A stretch of DNA of 38,486 nt from the NCBI RefSeq assembly GCF_000516555.1, contig NZ_AZSJ01000003.1:1623096-1661581 (forward strand). Direction: 5' to 3'. The notes under the pieces were generated by a model. That model saw only the letters and a program-made list of their open reading frames with translations, made no database searches and was not told where the DNA came from. The translations under genes and the position numbers were made by a program. Every line of letters begins with the position of its first letter. The stretch's first letter is position 1. This stretch comes from Afipia sp. P52-10 (GTDB lineage: Bacteria > Pseudomonadota > Alphaproteobacteria > Rhizobiales > Xanthobacteraceae). Below are positions 27,001 to 33,327 of the stretch, piece after piece.

Positions 27001-27118
27001 AGCCGCCATCCACCTCTGAAACGATCCACTGGCGACGCCGTGCTTCAACCAATTGTCCAGGCTCGGGGGCGGTATTATGGGCGACCTTGGCTGCGACTTC
27101 TTCTACGGTCATCGACAT
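23999..27118 (-). CDS. drmD: DrmD, SNF2-family helicase of class 1 DISARM
   Basis: A protein of 1039 residues. Walker A DDVGLGKT lies at 148-155 and Walker B IDEAH at 260-264. The helicase C-terminal motifs LLATDAASEGIDLQ and NGRIDRHGQ lie near 590-640. The C-terminal part is rich in charged helices with coiled-coil tendency. This is the class-defining helicase of class 1 DISARM, next to drmMI. ATG 27118 overlaps the end of the vsr gene by 10 nt; a second ATG two codons later is equally possible. The stop overlaps the drmMI start by 4 nt. Together with the neighbours this makes the drmD-drmMI-drmA-drmB-drmC order of class 1. Confidence 0.92.
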   Translation of the reverse strand: MSMTVEEVAAKVAHNTAPEPGQLVEARRRQWIVSEVDGGSVAPGLPKRHLVRLASIDEDALGEEIEVLWELEPGAHVIERAGLPRVTGLDDPATLQAFLDAVRWGAATNADRGYLQAPFRSGVSIEDFQLDPLVRAIDMARTSLLIADDVGLGKTIEAGLVVQEMLLRHRARTVLVLCPASLQEKWRIEMQEKFGLEFRIVDTEYVKRLRRERGLHANPWTSFPRLITSMDWAKQGEGLRLLRDALPPHVSHPRKFDLLIIDEAHNVAPTVGRYAVESLRTRLVRLVAPHFQHKLFLTATPHDGYTESFTALLELLDDQRFARNVMPSEPQLARVMVRRLKSDLVDAKGNRIYPERRLEALPIEYADDERKVRLLLDAYIASREGGSDGGRAVDHFVHQLLRKRLSSSPAAFAATLERHIATIEDRASGERNRKKLDDRILRRAIAKTEEDYADDAQREAAEAEAIEEAGKHVRPPTDEERRMLGQLRSWAQQAAHRTDAKARAVLEWLATHLKNGDQWTNERVILFTEYRTTQQWMHEILAAQDLGGERLALIYGGMDPKERETVKAAFQASPSESPVRILLATDAASEGIDLQNHCHLMIHLEIPYNPNVMEQRNGRIDRHGQRSSEVVIWHPVDAEGGHGDDILRALRKLEAMRADMGSVNPVIAPQLPDLLEGRRRNLDTRLAEARMEKSRRFVKAERDLRDRVSRLHERLTETRQEQSLLPDHIERAVRTALRLADKPDLEPVTLTGAPDGTIFRLPPLSGSWSRCLEGLEHPYSQRVRPITFDHDVAKSRDDVVLVHLNHRLVQMSLRLLRAEIWARDDVKRLHRVTVRSLPDGRIEGPAVVVMSRLVVTGGNHHRLHEELTEAGGYLRDAGFRREDRVTEVRRWLDDSQPATLSDSLFDALRTRFDKQRDAVLAAIEARSKDRLRFLANTIDARKRKEAEDIRQVLDDLERALRTELAAEQQPQQLSLFSEDERTQLRRDRAALEARLARIPQEREQEVRAIEQRHSNAIDHTFPVAVVLLVPNSLASEKRG

Positions 27119-27549
27119 AGGTCGGTCCCATTCTTCTTGCGCGCCTCGACGAGCTCAGCGATCCGGTTCGCGGCGTCGCCGGCGTCTTCGTGTTCCCATA
27201 TCCGAACGATCTCCCAACCAAGCGCTTCCAGCCGCTGGTCGGTATCGGCATCCCTGGAGCGATTGGTTTCGATTTTTTCGCGCCAGAAATCGGCATTGCT
27301 CTTCGGCCAGGAGGCGTGCTGGGGACAGCCGTGCCAGAAGCAGCCGTCGACGAATACGGCTATCCGTGCACTGGGGAAGACGATATCAGCAACGCGCCTG
27401 GGCTTGGTCAGCAGCGGCACGTGGAGACGATAGCGAAGGCCTCTGGCATGCAGAACCTTGCGAAGACCTAGCTCTGCTCGCGTGCCCTTCTGCCGCACGC
27501 GGGCCATCCGATGGCTTGCATCATGCGACGAGGGACTTACGCGCGACAT
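27109..27549 (-). CDS. vsr: Very short patch repair (Vsr) endonuclease
   Basis: A protein of 146 residues, normal for Vsr. It shows the family's T-R-A-E-L start of the catalytic domain, ADIVFPSARIAVFVDGCFWH (54-73) with a following GCP, and a WEIVRIWEHE segment near 112-121. Vsr nicks DNA beside T:G mismatches produced by deamination of 5-methylcytosine and is usually partnered with a cytosine methylase. The gene starts inside the methylase gene (29-nt overlap, GGGAGG about 8 nt before ATG 27549) and ends inside drmD (10-nt overlap). It is therefore physically built into the DISARM operon. Whether it only repairs or also serves defence cannot be seen. Confidence 0.93.
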   Translation of the reverse strand: MSRVSPSSHDASHRMARVRQKGTRAELGLRKVLHARGLRYRLHVPLLTKPRRVADIVFPSARIAVFVDGCFWHGCPQHASWPKSNADFWREKIETNRSRDADTDQRLEALGWEIVRIWEHEDAGDAANRIAELVEARKKNGTDLCR

Positions 27550-28633
27550 TCGCGATGCCTCCCTTCCTCTTACCTTTCGTCCTCTCGGCCCCTAGGTGTG
27601 ACACTATGCTTTGGCCGATTACCTCTCCGAGCGTGACCGGCACTGCGTTCCCGATCATCCTGCCCAAGGCCTTGAAATGAACGGGGCCTCCCTTCGGGAT
27701 GAAGGAATAGGACTTGGGGAATCCTTGAAGGATCGCCCCTTCTCGCAGCGAGACGGCGCGATCCTGTTCGGGGTGTCCGAACCGGCCGTTCCCGAAGCCG
27801 TAGAACTGGGTCGTCAGGGTCGGAGCGGGTTCGTCCCAATGCATCCGACCATAGACGCCCGGATAGGTTTGGCCAGTCTCGCGACGGTGGCAGTCGGCGA
27901 CGAGATGCTTCGGCCAGTCCCGCCAAGTGCCACCGGGGCGAGATGCACGAATTCTCTCGAGGTTCAGTTCGGAGAGCTTGGATGCCGCGTGCAACGGGTC
28001 CTTCGGGTGGGCTCCGCCTTGGGTGATCGGTACGAGCTTGCCGATCGCTTCGCGAACGGTCGTTGGTCGATCATGTGTTGGGGCGACCAGTTCGATGGGG
28101 CCGAGGCGGGAGGCGAGCAACACCATGCGTCGCCGATTTTGCGGCAGTCCGTAGAGGGAGCAATCAACCACATCCTGGTGAACGTGGTACCCCATTTTCC
28201 GAAGCGTCTCGACGAAGTCGTCGAACACCGCGTGCTTGGCAACCGACGGAACGTTCTCCATCGTGACAAGATCGGGGCGCGTCCCTTTGATCAGTCGTCC
28301 GAATTGGTAGAGCAGCCCCCATCGGGGGCTTCCGACCACGTCGTAACGCTGGGCATATGTCGAGAACGGCTGGCAGGGGGCGCACCCGGCTAAAACCCGG
28401 ATATCGGCACCGCCAAACAACTCGTTGATACGCTTTGGAGAGATACGCCCCACGTCTTCCTTGATGAAGCGCGCTGCGTTGTTGGCTTCGAACGGGTGAC
28501 GACATGCTTCGTCGACGTCGATGCCTGCGACGACCCTGATGCCTTCCGATATCAGGCCGTGCGTGAGCCCGCCGGCTCCACAGAAAAGGTCGACGCATGC
28601 AATATCATTCATCCTCTTGTTTTCCCCCTGCAT
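27521..28633 (-). CDS. DNA (cytosine-5) methyltransferase
   Basis: A protein of 370 residues with the ordered C5-methylase motifs: FCGAGG at 17-22 (motif I), the PCQ motif with catalytic Cys87 (GCAPCQPF), MENVPS at 125-130 (motif VI) and QNRRR at 165-169 (motif VIII). The segment between motifs VIII and X is short, so a single compact target domain is expected. It heads the DISARM operon after the HTH gene and overlaps vsr. It could be a dcm-like solitary methylase with its Vsr partner, or the counterpart of the drmMII methylase of class 2 DISARM. The start is ATG 28633, with AAGGGGA upstream; ATG 28612 is the alternative. It overlaps the HTH gene. Confidence 0.93.
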   Translation of the reverse strand: MQGENKRMNDIACVDLFCGAGGLTHGLISEGIRVVAGIDVDEACRHPFEANNAARFIKEDVGRISPKRINELFGGADIRVLAGCAPCQPFSTYAQRYDVVGSPRWGLLYQFGRLIKGTRPDLVTMENVPSVAKHAVFDDFVETLRKMGYHVHQDVVDCSLYGLPQNRRRMVLLASRLGPIELVAPTHDRPTTVREAIGKLVPITQGGAHPKDPLHAASKLSELNLERIRASRPGGTWRDWPKHLVADCHRRETGQTYPGVYGRMHWDEPAPTLTTQFYGFGNGRFGHPEQDRAVSLREGAILQGFPKSYSFIPKGGPVHFKALGRMIGNAVPVTLGEVIGQSIVSHLGAERTKGKRKGGIANVARKSLVA

Positions 28634-28856
28634 GCTTCCCCTTCGGTGAAGTCAGCCCAGCCGCTTCATTTTCCTTATAATCGTCCGATGCTTTTCCGGT
28701 CCTGACCCAGTCATCAATTTCATCGGTCTTGAACTTCCAAAGTCTACCGACCTTGTGGGCTGGCATGTCTTTCTTGGCGATCCAGCCGTAGACCGTGTCT
28801 TTGCTGACACCGAGATATTCAGCGATCTCCTCTACGGAGACCCAGCGGTCGGACAT
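28605..28856 (-). CDS. Small helix-turn-helix (excisionase/MerR-type) DNA-binding protein
   Basis: A protein of 83 residues. VSVEEIAEYLGVSKDTVYGW is a canonical helix-turn-helix of the HTH_17/excisionase type, followed by a HKVGRLWKFKTDEIDDWV wing. A charged tail follows. Such proteins either act as recombination directionality factors or as small regulators. Here it is the first gene of the defence operon, far from the integrase, so an operon regulator is more likely than an excisionase. ATG 28856 has AAAGG about 8 nt upstream; the longer frame to 28916 lacks a better site. The stop lies within the methylase gene (29-nt overlap). Upstream are three phased 10-bp repeats that could be its operators. 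Confidence 0.87.
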   Translation of the reverse strand: MSDRWVSVEEIAEYLGVSKDTVYGWIAKKDMPAHKVGRLWKFKTDEIDDWVRTGKASDDYKENEAAGLTSPKGKHAGGKQEDE

Positions 28857-28894
28857 GGTGCGGCCTTTCAGCAGCCAGCTCGATTCAGGGCGCA

Positions 28895-28923
28895 AGTATT
28901 TCACTCGACCGAGCAAGAGTAAA
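28895..28923 (-). promoter_or_regulatory. Candidate promoter of the DISARM operon
   Basis: Read on the minus strand: TTTACT (28923-28918), a 17-nt spacer, then AATACT (28900-28895), about 40 nt before the HTH start codon. Each hexamer matches the vegetative consensus at four of six positions. Support is modest, but it is the best-placed pair in this gap. Confidence 0.35.
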
Positions 28924-28938
28924 CCGAAATAAAGCTGG

Positions 28939-28968
28939 TTTGGTCAGATTGGGTCGTATTTAGTCGGG
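28939..28968. repeat. Three helically phased 10-bp direct repeats upstream of the HTH gene
   Basis: On the plus strand the units are TTTGGTCAGA, TTGGGTCGTA and TTTAGTCGGG, each sharing a TT..GTC core at exact 10-bp spacing. They lie just upstream of the candidate -35 hexamer of the DISARM operon. The spacing puts all three cores on one DNA face, as expected for a cooperative regulator site. Confidence 0.45.
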
Positions 28969-29015
28969 TTTACGGGAGCTCTTGCTGCGGCAATGCCGTT
29001 GCTGGCCGGCTGCCC

Positions 29016-29040
29016 ACAGCCCGGCCCGAAGGGCGATGCC
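29016..29040 (+). repeat. Right copy of 25-bp direct repeat flanking the defence cassette
   Basis: Matches 9830-9854 at 24 of 25 bases in the same orientation. It lies in the 127-nt gap between the DISARM operon promoter and the 3' end of the Mrr-like gene. Confidence 0.65.
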
Positions 29041-29043
29041 GGG

Positions 29044-29958
29044 TCAGGACACCTTTTCACGCAGCCAAGATGAAAGACCGGCATCAAGGATCATTCGAGA
29101 GAGCCTGTCTGGTCCGACGAGGATCACCCCATCGTGGCTCTCATCCTCGGGGATTTTGCCCGTGTGCCATACGAAGAACATGCGGTCGTAAGCGTCGGCT
29201 TCGGCGAGGCGGCCGACGTAATCGGAAAGTGCCGCAGCCGTGGCCTGCGACTTCACCTGCACGAATGCACGCTCGCCGGTGCTCGGCAGAACCAGTTCTA
29301 GATCGACGGTTTTCTGAGTTCTGCCAACAACACTCACTCGACGCCACCCGCTGGTCGAGAACACCAGATCGACGAGAAGCTCGAAGTCCTGCCAAGTGAG
29401 TAGCCGCATGAGACTGATGATGGCTTTCATCAGAGCGCGCTCGGCCTCTTCCGCTGCAGCGACCTCTGGCGATAACTCGTCGCCGAGCTTTCGCATGAGG
29501 TAGCTCATGGCTTTGACGTCGCAGATTGTCCCGCGGAACATCTGCACTTTCAGCAAATGGCCAGACAGGCGATCCGAAGTTAGAGGGGTGCCACCCAAAC
29601 TCGTGCTGTGCCATCCATCGACAGTGGGGCGGCGGTGGCTGCCATCCTCGAGAAGTTCGACGGGGCCGCCGGGTCGGCACCAGTACATGAGGCCACCCAC
29701 GAACGTGATAAAAATGGTGTTCTCGTCGGCCTCATAAAAGGTGCGGATCTGCGAGACGTCGCGGGTCGCGGCACCGGCATCGCCACGAATTTCCTTCATG
29801 GCAGCCCACACACCATTCCAATCACCGGCGAGGCAGAGGTCGTGGGGAGATTCACGATAGCCGAAGCGCAAGACCGAGTTGCGCAGGCTCTCGGCTTCCC
29901 AGCTTCCGCCGCGGCCCAGCTTAATATAGTACGCGCGGGAGGCTGAAATGTTAGACAT
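29044..29958 (-). CDS. Mrr-like PD-(D/E)xK nuclease with unknown N-terminal domain
   Basis: A protein of 304 residues. The C-terminal half has a restriction-endonuclease fold: WQDFELLVDL near 189-198, giving the leading Glu, VDLEL near 218-222 giving the Asp, then FVQVKSQ near 232-238, a Q-x-K variant typical of Mrr-type nucleases. The N-terminal about 150 residues start SNISASRAYYIKLGRGGSWE and contain a TFVGGLMYWCRPGG segment; I do not recognise this domain, but it looks like a separate sensor or binding module. The gene follows the AbiEii toxin closely. ATG 29958 has GGGGAT upstream; a GTG directly after the toxin stop (29979) is an alternative that would add 7 residues. Confidence 0.75.
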   Translation of the reverse strand: MSNISASRAYYIKLGRGGSWEAESLRNSVLRFGYRESPHDLCLAGDWNGVWAAMKEIRGDAGAATRDVSQIRTFYEADENTIFITFVGGLMYWCRPGGPVELLEDGSHRRPTVDGWHSTSLGGTPLTSDRLSGHLLKVQMFRGTICDVKAMSYLMRKLGDELSPEVAAAEEAERALMKAIISLMRLLTWQDFELLVDLVFSTSGWRRVSVVGRTQKTVDLELVLPSTGERAFVQVKSQATAAALSDYVGRLAEADAYDRMFFVWHTGKIPEDESHDGVILVGPDRLSRMILDAGLSSWLREKVS

Positions 29959-29979
29959 TTGAAGATCCCCAGCGAGCAC

Positions 29980-31026
29980 TCAAGCAAGCGCTCCATTTGC
30001 GTTCCGCTCGATCTCGCCGATCGACGCCAAAATCTCTGCGAAATCCGGAGCGGCGCCAAAGATCATGGCCGTGGTGTTGCCATAGTCGCGCCTGAGCGCC
30101 TCGACCATTCCGTCGACAGGTGCGAGGGCAAATGAGCCTGGGGTGGCAGAGGCCAGATCATAATCGGGGCGGTCGAAGAACATGCGCGCGTGGCGCACGC
30201 AGTCGGCGCCAAGATCGCGATCTGCAAGCGCCGTTTTTCCGACCTCCGAACCAAGCAGGCAGTGCAGGTCGTAATAGTGTCGCGACACGCGCTGTCCTTC
30301 CTGCCGGAGAATGCCGCGCCGCTCGTACCAGCGGCGCAGGCCATGCGCGATCACCACCTTGTCCCAGAAGGTGCGCGTTGCCTCGATGGTGGTCACGTCG
30401 CCGATCGCCAGGTCGAGCCCTGCTGCTTCCTCGCTGATGTACGGATGGATCGTGACGGGGCGGTTGGGGTCGAGAGCCGACTTTGCGCCGGATTCGATCC
30501 GCACGGCCGGCCGCACATAGGTTCCGTCGCGTGGCTCGACCTCGGGATACCAGACGAGCAACGTCTGGCCATCGGGATCGGCTTCGTCGATCTCGACGCG
30601 CCCGGCGCCATTGGTGGTCTCGGCGAGCTGGGCGCTGAGAAATTCGTGAAGCGGGCCTGTAATGTAGGCACGGCACGCGTCCCGGATCGCATCAAGCCTG
30701 GCGCGACGCTTCTTGTTCGACAGAGCCTCCAGTTCCTCGACCGAAGCGACCTCATTGAGGTCGTCGCGGAAGACGGTGACGTCGATGTCCTCAGAAAAGC
30801 GCTCGATCAGGCCATGGGCTTTCGATAACGAGGTGCCGCCCTTGAACAGCAGGCGTGGTCCGCCGGCTGGCCGTTCGTGATAGAGCGCATTCAGCGTCCA
30901 GCAGACCCAGAAATCCTTCTCGACATTGCCGATCGGCGTGCCGAGCCGATTGGCGGTGGTGAGAAACAAATCGAGCCGGTCATTCGGCGGCGCTGCGATG
31001 ACCTGCCTGTACGCGGCGCTGGTCAT
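29980..31026 (-). CDS. abiEii: AbiEii/AbiGii-family nucleotidyltransferase toxin
   Basis: A protein of 348 residues. FKGGTSLSKAHGLIERFSED with the following IDV (61-83) is the nucleotidyltransferase motif of DUF1814/AbiEii toxins, with Asp80 and Asp82 as the metal-binding pair. Later KVVIAHGLRRWYERRG and RHYYDLHCLLGSE segments match the conserved helices with Lys and Asp. Family members act as type IV toxin-antitoxin or abortive-infection toxins that use nucleotides and stop growth on phage infection. The start at 31026 overlaps the antitoxin stop (ATGA), with GAGGG about 6 nt upstream. Expression should be set by the palindromic operators before the antitoxin gene. Confidence 0.9.
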   Translation of the reverse strand: MTSAAYRQVIAAPPNDRLDLFLTTANRLGTPIGNVEKDFWVCWTLNALYHERPAGGPRLLFKGGTSLSKAHGLIERFSEDIDVTVFRDDLNEVASVEELEALSNKKRRARLDAIRDACRAYITGPLHEFLSAQLAETTNGAGRVEIDEADPDGQTLLVWYPEVEPRDGTYVRPAVRIESGAKSALDPNRPVTIHPYISEEAAGLDLAIGDVTTIEATRTFWDKVVIAHGLRRWYERRGILRQEGQRVSRHYYDLHCLLGSEVGKTALADRDLGADCVRHARMFFDRPDYDLASATPGSFALAPVDGMVEALRRDYGNTTAMIFGAAPDFAEILASIGEIERNANGALA

Positions 31027-31691
31027 GGCTGGCCCTCGTCCGCATCGGTTGCACTGAGCAGGCCTCGCAAGAACTCCTGCATCCAGATCGGCAGCGCCGA
31101 TAGGCCGGCGCGCAGATCGTCGCGGATAGGCTGCCCGTGCTGCGGGTCGGCGAAAAGGCGGCGCAGCGCGGCATGGACGCGGGCGCGCTCATCGTCCTGC
31201 GCGAGCATGTCCTGCATCCAGTGCAGCGCTTGGACAACGCGCATCGCCGGCCGGCCGGCCCAATAGAGGCGGCTGGGCGCGGCGAACTTGAAATGGATCT
31301 CCTGCTTTCCGAGCTTGATCGGCTTCAGGCGTGCATCAACCAGCACCTCGATGCGCGCGGGCACTGCGGTGGTGAGGCCGAGATCGTTGGCGGCGGTCAT
31401 GCCGTCCACCACAGCGCGCGCCTGGTCGCGGCGGGTGACGGCGCGGATGACGGCGCGATAATCGGGTACGGCGGGGCGGCCGGTCAGCTCGTTCTTTCGG
31501 GGCCGGTCGTAGAGACCGCGGTCAATGCGGCGCAGATCGCCTGCGGCGGCAAGGCGCTGCAGGGTCTTATCGACAGCGGCGCGGCTGCCAAGGTCGGCAA
31601 AATCGCCGGGCGTCCAGACCTCGTTCGGGCTGGAGGCGATCCGGGCGAGGAGCCGGGAGCGGAGGTCCATATCATGCGCTGAAGTTGCCAT
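31023..31691 (-). CDS. abiEi: AbiEi-like (DUF6088) antitoxin and autorepressor
   Basis: A protein of 222 residues. The N-terminal about 60 residues form a winged helix: RSRLLARIASSPNEVWTPGD, then GSRAAVDKTLQRLAAAGDLR and RIDRGLYDRPR. The rest is the antitoxin domain with a HFKFAAPSRLYWAG strand pair. Members of this family neutralise an AbiEii toxin and repress their own promoter. The start ATG 31691 abuts a 29-bp palindrome, and no clear Shine-Dalgarno is present, so the message may be nearly leaderless. A longer frame to 31811 would run through all three operators and is rejected. The stop overlaps the toxin start by 4 nt. Confidence 0.87.
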   Translation of the reverse strand: MATSAHDMDLRSRLLARIASSPNEVWTPGDFADLGSRAAVDKTLQRLAAAGDLRRIDRGLYDRPRKNELTGRPAVPDYRAVIRAVTRRDQARAVVDGMTAANDLGLTTAVPARIEVLVDARLKPIKLGKQEIHFKFAAPSRLYWAGRPAMRVVQALHWMQDMLAQDDERARVHAALRRLFADPQHGQPIRDDLRAGLSALPIWMQEFLRGLLSATDADEGQP

Positions 31692-31719
31692 GTCCGAAAT
31701 ATGATACATCTTTCGGACA
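31691..31719. promoter_or_regulatory. Palindromic operator 1 of the abiE operon
   Basis: Perfect 9-bp arms TGTCCGAAA and TTTCGGACA separated by 11 nt. The left arm touches the abiEi start codon, so a bound protein would also block initiation. It is the proximal one of three sites of identical geometry. Confidence 0.8.
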
Positions 31720-31731
31720 GATGCAAGATTA

Positions 31732-31760
31732 TGTCTGAAAGCTGCTACATTTTTCGGACA
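31732..31760. promoter_or_regulatory. Palindromic operator 2 of the abiE operon
   Basis: Arms TGTCTGAAA (31732-31740) and TTTCGGACA (31752-31760), one mismatch, 11-nt spacer. Its centre is 41 bp from operator 1, close to four helical turns. A CATAAT hexamer on the minus strand (31733-31728) overlaps its edge and may be the -10 element. Confidence 0.78.
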
Positions 31761-31777
31761 AACAGGGCTTGCTCTGC

Positions 31778-31806
31778 TGTCCGAAGTCTGCGGCAAACTT
31801 CGGACA
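31778..31806. promoter_or_regulatory. Palindromic operator 3 of the abiE operon
   Basis: Perfect 9-bp arms TGTCCGAAG and CTTCGGACA with an 11-nt spacer, centre 46 bp from operator 2. It ends 1 nt before the integrase stop codon. The outer core TGTCCGAA..TTCGGACA is shared with operator 1, and the changed ninth base is changed on both arms. Confidence 0.78.
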
Positions 31807-31807
31807 C

Positions 31808-33130
31808 TCACGCCCCGGTCGCTTCCAGCTTCCGCTCGGACCGACCACGGCGAGAGGAGCGAGAACGCGATGGCGTCGCCCGCCCATCGAGCAGGTCGGC
31901 CATCTCATCGGCCACCTGGTCAGCCGTCATCCTGAGTGCTTCGTCGATGTGGACATAGCGCTGCGTGACGCCCCTGGCGGAATGGCCGAGGAGAGCCGCG
32001 ATCGTCAGCTCGGAAAAGCCGAGATCACCCGCAAGGCTCGCATAGGTGTGCCGCAACGTGTGCGGAGTAATGTCTGCCAATCCGGCCTTCTGACAGACGC
32101 GATCGAGAACGCGCACGACGCCAATGAAATGACCCTCGCCCCAATCGGCCGGAAAGAAGAACGGGGACTTGGTTTTGGGCTGGTCTAGAAGCAGATCGAT
32201 GGCGGCCTGGCCGATCACGCGAATCTGTGCGCCGCTCTTGGTATCCGGAAAGCGGATGGCGCATTCCTCTTCGTCCAGCCAGGTGCGCTGCAGCCCGAGC
32301 GCTTCCATGCGCCGGAAGCCGGTCAGGAGGAGGAAGCGGATGGCGGCGAGGCCGGTCGGATGTTCGCCCTCCTGCGCAGCCGCCCGCAGCGTCTTGCCCA
32401 GCCGTTCGATCTCGCTCCGGCTGAGCCGGCGCTCGCGCGGTGCGCTCGCGAGCCTGCGCACGCCCTTCGCCGGATTGGCTTCGATCTTTCCGAGGCGAAC
32501 CGCGTGCTCAAAAATCGAATGCAGCGTCGACATGGTTCGCGCGGCCACGCCGTCGCCGCCGGTGGTGGCGCCGCCGCGGCTGCCCGCGCGAGGCTTCGAG
32601 GTCTTGCCGGCCGCGATGTCTGCCTGCGCGCCTTCGACGTCGCCGAGCTTGAGGGACGCGACTTGGCGGCGGCCGAGGAGCGGCTTGATGTGCGCCTCAA
32701 TGCGGCTGCGGTCCATCGCCAGCGTGGACGGCTTGATCGGCCGCCGACGGCGGCCGAGGATCCGCCCGGCTTCCGCCTCGGCCAGATACCAGTCGCAGAC
32801 TTCGGCGACGGTGAGCAGGCCCGCCGCCTTCGCTTCCTCGGCGACCGGATCGACGCCCTTGGAGACCGCGACCAGCTTCTCATGGGCGAGCTTGCGAGCT
32901 TCTTCGACCGTCATCAGCCCATATCGCCCGATGACGGCTCTCCGGTTCCTCCCTTCCGGGGTGCGATACTGGATGACGAAGCTCTTGAGGCCCGACGGCA
33001 TCACCTGCACGCCGAACCCGCGCAGCTCGCGATCCCACACGAAATGCTCCCGAACCTTGACCCCATCTCTCGAAGGTTTCGGAGCCTTGAGCGCGTCCAC
33101 GATCCGCTTTGTGATCTTTTCCGTCGCCAT
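31808..33130 (-). CDS. int: Tyrosine-type site-specific integrase of the island
   Basis: A protein of 440 residues of the P4-type integrase layout. The N-terminal DUF4102 arm-binding domain runs to about 95 (ELRGFGVQVMPSGLKSFVIQ), and the core-binding domain follows to about 215. The catalytic domain shows Arg273 (TGFRRMEAL), His357-x-x-Arg360 (HTLRH), His383 (LLGHS) and Tyr392 (QRYVH). The residues needed for cleavage are all present, so it should be active. ATG 33130 has AAGG about 8 nt upstream. The gene points away from the tRNA-Gly fragment at 33328-33375, which is its likely att site. The basic C-terminal tail (SRSRSSRRGRSERK) is extra. Confidence 0.95.
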   Translation of the reverse strand: MATEKITKRIVDALKAPKPSRDGVKVREHFVWDRELRGFGVQVMPSGLKSFVIQYRTPEGRNRRAVIGRYGLMTVEEARKLAHEKLVAVSKGVDPVAEEAKAAGLLTVAEVCDWYLAEAEAGRILGRRRRPIKPSTLAMDRSRIEAHIKPLLGRRQVASLKLGDVEGAQADIAAGKTSKPRAGSRGGATTGGDGVAARTMSTLHSIFEHAVRLGKIEANPAKGVRRLASAPRERRLSRSEIERLGKTLRAAAQEGEHPTGLAAIRFLLLTGFRRMEALGLQRTWLDEEECAIRFPDTKSGAQIRVIGQAAIDLLLDQPKTKSPFFFPADWGEGHFIGVVRVLDRVCQKAGLADITPHTLRHTYASLAGDLGFSELTIAALLGHSARGVTQRYVHIDEALRMTADQVADEMADLLDGRATPSRSRSSRRGRSERKLEATGA

Positions 33131-33327
33131 ATCAACACCTTGTCGAATTTTTGCTTAGAATCGCCTTACCATACCCTCTATCGAAGCCGATTCCAAGCAT
33201 TTCGAAGCAAGTCGGCGGCTACCTTCCGGATAGGTTCGGCGAGACTGATGTCAGATACCATATTGATTTATAGTGTTAAATCGTGCCGTAGCGTGAAGCC
33301 GGATATGGCGGCGAAAGCTCGTCGGGC
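33131..33327. other. Integrase upstream region and presumed attP arm
   Basis: No gene is supported. This 197-nt stretch between the integrase start and the tRNA fragment should hold the integrase promoter and its arm-binding sites. I see short AT-rich blocks (around 33240-33290) but no clear repeated arm site. Confidence 0.5.

Noticed and set aside
13284-27118. A wholly new defence system made of helicases, methylase and PLD protein
   Set aside because: The order SNF2 helicase, adenine methylase, helicase, DUF1998 protein, PLD protein is that of known class 1 DISARM; only the added head genes and the context are unusual.
28605-28856. HTH protein as the excisionase of the island
   Set aside because: It is about 3 kb from the integrase, separated by the abiE operon, and is built into the defence operon by a 29-nt overlap; a regulator is the simpler reading, though excisionase cannot be excluded.
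31691-31806. The three palindromes as a CRISPR-like array
   Set aside because: Units are self-palindromic with unequal short gaps (12 and 17 nt), no spacers of constant length and no cas genes; they fit promoter operators.
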